Shown here: in pieces, positions 22,590 to 25,741 of the stretch
Numbering within the stretch: the stretch's first letter is position 1
How the letters are laid out: each line of letters opens with the position of its first letter
Assembly: GCA_030044475.1 (NCBI GenBank)
Contig: JASHVP010000037.1
Location: forward strand, 1-25,741
Direction: 5' to 3'
Length of the DNA stretch: 25,741 nucleotides
Origin: Thermoplasmata archaeon
GTDB taxonomy: Archaea; Thermoplasmatota; Thermoplasmata; Lutacidiplasmatales; UBA184
Position numbers and translations under genes: made by a program
Notes under the pieces: generated by a model
Told to the model about the DNA's origin: nothing
Database searches by the model: none
The model's input: only the letters and a program-made list of their open reading frames with translations

Positions 22590-22690
22590 GGGCTTGTGGG
22601 GTAGTCTGGACTATCCTGCTGGCCTTCGAAGCCAGCGACCTGGGTTCGAAATCGCGGAGGCGTTCCGCGGCGGAACTCCCAGCAAGCCCG
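22590..22690 (+). tRNA. tRNA-Arg (anticodon UCG) with a T-loop intron
   Basis: Acceptor stem GGGCTTG (22590-22596) pairs with CAAGCCC (22683-22689), discriminator G 22690. The D arm is 22599-22617. Anticodon stem CTGGC/GCCAG encloses loop CTTCGAA (22624-22630) with anticodon TCG at 22626-22628. The variable loop is CGAC. T-stem CTGGG (22640-22644) pairs with CCCAG (22678-22682). The T loop is interrupted: TTCGAA (22645-22650) continues at T 22677 after removing 26 nt, restoring TTCGAAT. The mature tRNA is 75 nt; CCA is not encoded. Read without the intron the T arm does not pair, so the gene looks broken until the intron is recognised. Confidence 0.93.
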
Positions 22691-23210
22691 TCCTCCGGAC
22701 GCCCCTGCGTCGGCGCGACCGGGGCGGCAGCCGGGCCGCGAGGTCGGCGACGATCTCCTCGAGCGGTCGGGTGCCATCGACCCGGAGCCCCGTGTGGACC
22801 CGACCGGACTTGCGGAAGACGGCCCGGGCCGCGGCCGCCCCGTGGGAGTCCGCGCGGCCCGCGTCCCGGGCGATGCACGTGCGCAGCGGGACCCGCAGGG
22901 TCACCACGAGGTGGGGCGCCGGCAGCCGCCGCGCGAGGTCGGTCAGGACCCGCGGCCAGTAGAAGTTCCCGTCGAGCACGACGGGGCGCCCGACGGCGAA
23001 CGCGGCCCGAGCGCGCTCGGCGGCGACGCGGTTCGCCGCCCGGAACAGCCGCTCGGTCCCGCCGTCCCACCCGTCCTCGACGAGCGCGTCGATCGAGACG
23101 ACGGTGGCGCCGACGACCCGCGCGAGGGCGGTGGCGACCGTCGTCTTCCCGGCCCCGAGCGGGCCCCGGACGACGACGTAGTAGGCGCCGCGGGGGGCGG
23201 CGCGCCGCCG
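22611..23210 (-). CDS. P-loop kinase-like frame lacking a standard start codon
   Basis: Open frame of about 199 codons. It encodes a Walker A GPLGAGKTTVATALARVV close to its N-terminus, a SIDALVEDGW segment, VVLDGNFYWPRVL (Walker B-like Asp), VPLRTCIARDAGR and a C-terminal helix EEIVADLAARLPP, the layout of small AAA_33-type nucleotide/small-molecule kinases. Oddities: between the in-frame stop at 23472-23474 and the Walker A there is no ATG, GTG or TTG; the first is GTG 22979, past Walker A. The extent given starts just after the upstream gene's stop and is approximate. Either a rare start codon, ribosomal frameshifting from the upstream gene, a base-call error or decay explains this. The last ~40 codons run antisense through the tRNA gene and look non-homologous. 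Confidence 0.55.
   Translation of the reverse strand, partial: RRRAAPRGAYYVVVRGPLGAGKTTVATALARVVGATVVSIDALVEDGWDGGTERLFRAANRVAAERARAAFAVGRPVVLDGNFYWPRVLTDLARRLPAPHLVVTLRVPLRTCIARDAGRADSHGAAAARAVFRKSGRVHTGLRVDGTRPLEEIVADLAARLPPRSRRRRGVRRTGLLGVPPRNASAISNPGRWLRRPAG
22651..22676 (+). other. 26-nt archaeal intron at tRNA position 59/60
   Basis: The junctions form a canonical bulge-helix-bulge: exon T-stem (5 bp), 4-bp central helix TTCG (22645-22648) with CGGA (22671-22674), 3-nt bulges AAA (22649-22651) and ACT (22675-22677) on opposite strands, then an intron stem TCGCGGA/TCCGCGG (7 bp with one T-G) closed by the loop GGCGT. Cutting after the second nucleotide of each bulge gives a perfect consensus T loop. 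This is the motif of the archaeal tRNA-splicing endonuclease. Confidence 0.9.
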
Positions 23211-23211
23211 C

Positions 23212-23517
23212 CTAGCGGAAGTAGCCGGGGGCCGCCTGCGGTTCGGCGTGCTTCTCTTCCTCGGCCTTCGCGACCTCGAGGATGTCGATCGCGAGGACCG
23301 CCGGGATCGGGACCAGCCGCGTCCGTCCCTTCTCCTCGCCGTCGCTCCCGTCGAGTTCGATCGCGAGGACGTTGTCGCCGGCGATGGAGACCAGTCCGCG
23401 GTAGATGCCGGTCGAGACGATCGCCGCGTCCTCCGGCCCCGCCGACCGGACCCGGACCTTCGAGCCGGTCGTCAGCGCGATCGGCGGCCGCTTCGCGCCG
23501 GCCCCCGAGCCGCTCAT
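23212..23517 (-). CDS. Small conserved beta-rich protein, unknown function
   Basis: 101 residues. The core GSKVRVRSAGPEDAAIVSTG, IYRGLVSIAGDNVLAIELDG and RTRLVPIPAVLAIDILEVA alternates short strands in a pattern resembling an SH3- or Sm-like barrel, with a charged C-terminal tail (KAEEEKHAEPQ). I do not recognise a named family. ATG 23517 overlaps the stop of the winged-helix gene by 4 nt (ATGA), so it is translationally coupled to it. The kinase-like frame begins immediately after its stop. Confidence 0.7.
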   Translation of the reverse strand: MSGSGAGAKRPPIALTTGSKVRVRSAGPEDAAIVSTGIYRGLVSIAGDNVLAIELDGSDGEEKGRTRLVPIPAVLAIDILEVAKAEEEKHAEPQAAPGYFR

Positions 23518-24032
23518 CGGCCGCCCCGCATCCGCGGCGCGGCGTGCAGCGCCGGCGCGATCTTCGGCGGCGTCTCGCTCCCCTTCTTCTCCACGAGCGT
23601 CTGCAAGTGATTCACCGTCTCCCGATAGCGTCGGAGCGCGTTCTGGGCGTTCGCCTCCGTGAAGTCCCACGCGCGCGCCAGGTTCCCATACCGCAGGCGG
23701 TACCCCTTCCGGCCCTTCCCGTCCGCGGCCCCCGCGACCTCTTCGAGGAGGTCGAGCGATTTCAGCTTGTTGATGTGGCGATACACGCTCGGCTTGGAGG
23801 TGTGCAGCACCGCGGCGAGCTCGTCGGCGTACCACGGGCGCGCCGGGTCGCGTAGGAGGCAGTCGTGCACGAGGCGGTAGGCGATGCTCTGGGGGATCGG
23901 TCCTTCCGATCCCCGCCCCTCCTCCCCGTCCGGCAGGTACCCCACCAGGCGGAGGAACTCGCGCAGCACCTCGTCGAGGTCGGCGATCGGCGTGAGAGGG
24001 GTGCTGTAACGCAACGCGAGTTCGAATGGCAT
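23514..24032 (-). CDS. Winged-helix transcriptional regulator
   Basis: 172 residues. The DNA-binding domain covers about 45-115: IPQSIAYRLVHDCLLRDP, WYADELAAVLHTSKPSVYRHINKLKSLDLLEEV (helix-turn-helix with recognition helix SKPSVYRHINKLK) and a basic wing DGKGRKGYRLRYG. A C-terminal amphipathic helix (NAQNALRRYRETVNHLQTLVEKKG) probably dimerises. ATG 24032 lies close behind a TTTTTATC box, giving a near-leaderless transcript. The gene is divergent from the molybdenum-hydroxylase operon with 102 bp between starts, so it may regulate that operon and itself; this is inference. Confidence 0.82.
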   Translation of the reverse strand: MPFELALRYSTPLTPIADLDEVLREFLRLVGYLPDGEEGRGSEGPIPQSIAYRLVHDCLLRDPARPWYADELAAVLHTSKPSVYRHINKLKSLDLLEEVAGAADGKGRKGYRLRYGNLARAWDFTEANAQNALRRYRETVNHLQTLVEKKGSETPPKIAPALHAAPRMRGGR

Positions 24033-24060
24033 GCGAGGCGAGTGCCGGACGTTCTGGTGG

Positions 24061-24068
24061 GATAAAAA
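24061..24068 (-). promoter_or_regulatory. TATA box for the winged-helix regulator
   Basis: Minus strand TTTTTATC, centred about 31 bp before ATG 24032, predicting a leader of about 5 nt. Confidence 0.55.
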
Positions 24069-24076
24069 CACCGAGC

Positions 24077-24101
24077 TTTCGGCGACGCCTCCGGCGCGAA
24101 A
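24077..24101. promoter_or_regulatory. Imperfect palindrome between divergent promoters
   Basis: TTTCG...CGAAA arms, extended by CG/CG with a one-base bulge, centred at 24089 between the two oppositely directed TATA elements. A plausible site for the divergent winged-helix regulator. Confidence 0.35.
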
Positions 24102-24103
24102 CG

Positions 24104-24109
24104 ATAACT
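24104..24109 (+). promoter_or_regulatory. TATA box for the molybdenum-hydroxylase operon
   Basis: ATAACT (24104-24109) in CGATAACTC, centred about 27-28 bp before ATG 24135, which predicts a leaderless operon transcript. Confidence 0.5.
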
Positions 24110-24134
24110 CCGCGGAGCCGCTCGGAGGCGGCCG

Positions 24135-24974
24135 ATGGCGCCGTTCGAGCTCGTGGCCCCCGAGTCGGTCGACGCCGCGGTCGCGACGCTGCGGGCCGCG
24201 GGCGGCGCGCTCCCCCTGGCCGGCGGGACCGACCTCTTGCCGGACCTCGACGCCGGCCGCGTGGACCCGCGGCGGGTCGTCTCGCTCCGCCGCCTCCCGT
24301 GGCGGACCCTCGACTGGACCGGCGACTCCCTCGTCGTCGGGGCGACGCTGCCGCTCCGGCGACTGGAGGCCGACCCCGACGTCCGCCGGAGGTTCCCCGG
24401 GCTGTACGCCGCCGTGCGGGCCGTCGGCAGCGTCGCGCTCCGGCACCGTGCGACCCTCGGCGGCAACCTCGCGCGGGCGGCCCCCGCTTCCGACCTGATC
24501 CCGGTCCTGCTCGCGCTCGACGCGGAGGTCGAAGTCGTCGGTCCGGCGGGGGCCCGGACGGTCCCGGTCGATGCGTTCGTCCTCGGATCGCGCCGGACGG
24601 ACCTCGGGCCGGCCGACCTGATCCGCTCCGTGCGCCTCCCCGAGTCCCGACCGTCCGCGTACCTCTGGCAGCGCGTCCGTCCCTCCAACGACATCTCGCA
24701 GGTCGCGGTCGCGGTCGCGTACTCCCCGTCCCGCCGAGACTGGCGGGTCGCGATGGGCGGGGTCCCCCCTCGGGCGACGCTGCTGTCCGGGGCGGCCGAC
24801 GCGCTCGAGGGGCCGCGGCCCGACGACGGGTCGATCCGGCGCTCCGCGGAACGAGCGGCCCGCGAAGCCGCGCTCGTCGCGGACAAGCGCGCGAGCGAGG
24901 AGTACCGCCGCCGACTGCTCGGAACCCTCCTGGCGCGCGCGACGCGGGCGACCGTTGCCGTGGAGGCGCCGTGA
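24135..24974 (+). CDS. Molybdenum hydroxylase FAD subunit (CoxM/XdhB type)
   Basis: 279-residue medium subunit of the xanthine dehydrogenase / aerobic CO dehydrogenase / aldehyde oxidoreductase family, passing electrons from the Fe-S subunit to its acceptor. FAD-binding motifs are LPLAGGTDLLP (about 26-36) and TLGGNLARAAPASDLIPVLLALDA (about 113-136). The C-terminal domain has SNDISQVAVAVA and a short helical end. ATG 24135 is leaderless behind ATAACT. The stop overlaps the next start as GTGA. The substrate is not determined by this subunit. Confidence 0.9.
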   Translation: MAPFELVAPESVDAAVATLRAAGGALPLAGGTDLLPDLDAGRVDPRRVVSLRRLPWRTLDWTGDSLVVGATLPLRRLEADPDVRRRFPGLYAAVRAVGSVALRHRATLGGNLARAAPASDLIPVLLALDAEVEVVGPAGARTVPVDAFVLGSRRTDLGPADLIRSVRLPESRPSAYLWQRVRPSNDISQVAVAVAYSPSRRDWRVAMGGVPPRATLLSGAADALEGPRPDDGSIRRSAERAAREAALVADKRASEEYRRRLLGTLLARATRATVAVEAP

Positions 24975-25447
24975 CCGGCGGTCCGCTCTCGTGGACGGTG
25001 AACGGTCGCGCTCGGGCGGTGACCGGGGTGCCCGACGATGAGCGCCTGCTCGACAGCCTCCGCTGGCGATTGGGCCTCAAAGGGACGAAGGAGGGGTGCC
25101 GCTCGGGCGAGTGCGGGGCGTGCACGGTCCTCGTCGACGGCGAGACGACCCTCTCCTGCCTCACGCTCGCCCGGGAGGTCGACGGGGCCTCGATCACGAC
25201 GATCGAGGGGGTGGGGAGCGACCCGGACGGCGCCGCGGTCCGCCGGGCGTTCGAGGCGGCGGCCGCCGTGCAATGCGGCTACTGCACACCGGGGTTCGTG
25301 ATGTCGCTCACCGGGCTTCTGCGCGAGCGCGGTCGCTCGGTGCCGCCGGAGGAGATCGCCGAGGAGCTCGGCGGGAACCTCTGCCGGTGCACGGGGTACG
25401 TGGCGATCGTGCGGGCGGTCGCCCGCGCGCTCTCGGAGCCGCCGTGA
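24971..25447 (+). CDS. Molybdenum hydroxylase [2Fe-2S] subunit (CoxS/XdhC type)
   Basis: 158-residue small subunit carrying two [2Fe-2S] clusters. The N-terminal plant-type ferredoxin domain has CRSGECGACTVLVDG followed by the fourth Cys in LSC; the C-terminal helical domain has CGYCTPGFVMSL and the CRCTGY pair (GGNLCRCTGYVAI). It shuttles electrons from the molybdopterin site to FAD. The GTG start overlaps the upstream stop by 4 nt, and its own stop overlaps the next GTG in the same way, so the three subunits are translationally coupled. Confidence 0.93.
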   Translation: MTGGPLSWTVNGRARAVTGVPDDERLLDSLRWRLGLKGTKEGCRSGECGACTVLVDGETTLSCLTLAREVDGASITTIEGVGSDPDGAAVRRAFEAAAAVQCGYCTPGFVMSLTGLLRERGRSVPPEEIAEELGGNLCRCTGYVAIVRAVARALSEPP

Positions 25448-25741
25448 GCTCGACCGTCCGCCCCGACGCGGCCGCGAAGCTCTCGGGCGCGGTCGAGTAC
25501 GGGATGGACCTCGACGTGCCGGGGATGCTCTGGGGGGCCCTGGTCCTCGCGCCCGAGGGGGCCGGTCGCCTCCGGTCCGTCGACCTCGCCGAGGCCCGAG
25601 CGGGGGCGGGCGTGGTGGCGATCGGACCCGACGATCTGCCGGGTCTCTACGGACCCGGCGACCGGGACGTCGACCGTCCTCCGTTCCCCGTCGAACGGAT
25701 CGCCTACCGGTCCCAGCCCGTCGCGGCGGTCGCCGCGCCGA
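25444..25741 (+). CDS. Molybdenum hydroxylase large (Mo-cofactor) subunit, truncated by window end
   Basis: The first 99 codons of the molybdopterin-binding subunit (CoxL/XdhA type). The visible N-terminus (AAAKLSGAVEYGMDLDVPGMLWGALVLAPEGAGRLRSVDL, split here by a Ser-rich start) and RIAYRSQPVAAVAAP match the aldehyde oxidase/xanthine dehydrogenase a/b hammerhead domain. GTG 25444 overlaps the upstream stop. The substrate-defining active-site loop lies beyond the window, so CO dehydrogenase, xanthine dehydrogenase and aldehyde oxidoreductase cannot be separated. Confidence 0.88.
   Translation, partial: MSSTVRPDAAAKLSGAVEYGMDLDVPGMLWGALVLAPEGAGRLRSVDLAEARAGAGVVAIGPDDLPGLYGPGDRDVDRPPFPVERIAYRSQPVAAVAAP

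Noticed and set aside
22590..22660. First reading as a truncated tRNA pseudogene with a broken T arm
   Set aside because: The missing T-stem and acceptor strands are found 26 nt further on, and the junctions form a canonical splice motif.
19112..22777. A 1221-residue minus-strand open frame opposite the polymerase gene
   Set aside because: It is the antisense of DP2, rich in Arg/Asp/Glu/Pro with no domain. Very GC-rich coding DNA leaves long open antisense frames.
1..25741. CRISPR arrays, insertion sequences, integrase or prophage genes
   Set aside because: No regularly spaced repeats, transposase or integrase motifs, or terminal inverted repeats were found on either strand.

Overview
This 25.7-kb window of very GC-rich DNA reads as a chromosome segment of a euryarchaeal-lineage archaeon, most likely a high-GC, non-model member of Thermoplasmatota. 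The support is a D-family DNA polymerase large subunit (DP2) with a PCNA-binding tail, an archaeal RNase P protein (Rnp2/Pop5), FtsZ, a tRNA gene with a bulge-helix-bulge intron and no encoded CCA, PKD-domain surface proteins and a class III signal-peptide surface protein. Many genes also look leaderless: an AT-rich TATA element, often TTATCT-like, sits about 25-27 bp before the start codon in DNA that otherwise has almost no A/T runs. The phylum call is inference. I see no insertion sequence, prophage, rRNA or CRISPR array.

Layout. 1-2.9 kb: 3' part of a histidine ammonia-lyase gene (+), a winged-helix/zinc-ribbon protein (-) and a CheY-like receiver protein (+) behind a 9-bp inverted repeat. 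2.9-7.5 kb: a GlcD-type FAD oxidoreductase (+) overlapping tail-to-tail with a MutY-Nudix DNA-repair fusion (-), then a thioredoxin (+) and bifunctional PurH (-). 7.5-12.7 kb: a pilin-like surface protein with beta-helix-type repeats (+), rnp2 and ftsZ (-, overlapping), an unexplained GC-rich gap and a ClC chloride channel/transporter (+). 12.9-15.8 kb: a two-gene minus-strand unit encoding a multi-PKD surface protein and a PKD-transmembrane-winged-helix protein. 16.0-19.2 kb: a HAD hydrolase and a DUF998 membrane protein (-), then a CADD-like diiron protein and a SAM methyltransferase (+). 19.2-22.6 kb: PolD large subunit and a tRNA-Arg(UCG) gene with a 26-nt intron in its T loop. 22.6-25.7 kb: a minus-strand group (winged-helix regulator, small conserved protein, P-loop kinase-like frame without a normal start codon) divergent from a molybdenum-hydroxylase operon (FAD, 2Fe-2S and truncated Mo subunits).

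How genes may work together. MutY-Nudix joins an adenine-glycosylase domain and an intact Nudix box, so one protein may act both on 8-oxoG mispairs and on an oxidised nucleotide. The two PKD proteins look like an envelope-sensing pair whose second member could contact DNA from the membrane. The three molybdenum-hydroxylase genes overlap by 4 nt and should be co-transcribed, possibly under the divergent winged-helix regulator.

Most distinctive observations: (1) the tRNA-Arg(UCG) intron at T-loop position 59/60 with a textbook bulge-helix-bulge; (2) the membrane-tethered PKD/winged-helix regulator beside a PKD surface protein; (3) the MutY-Nudix fusion with Glu where MutY normally has its catalytic Asp; (4) the kinase-like frame with a Walker A motif but no ATG/GTG/TTG before it, whose stop codon lies inside the antisense of the tRNA.
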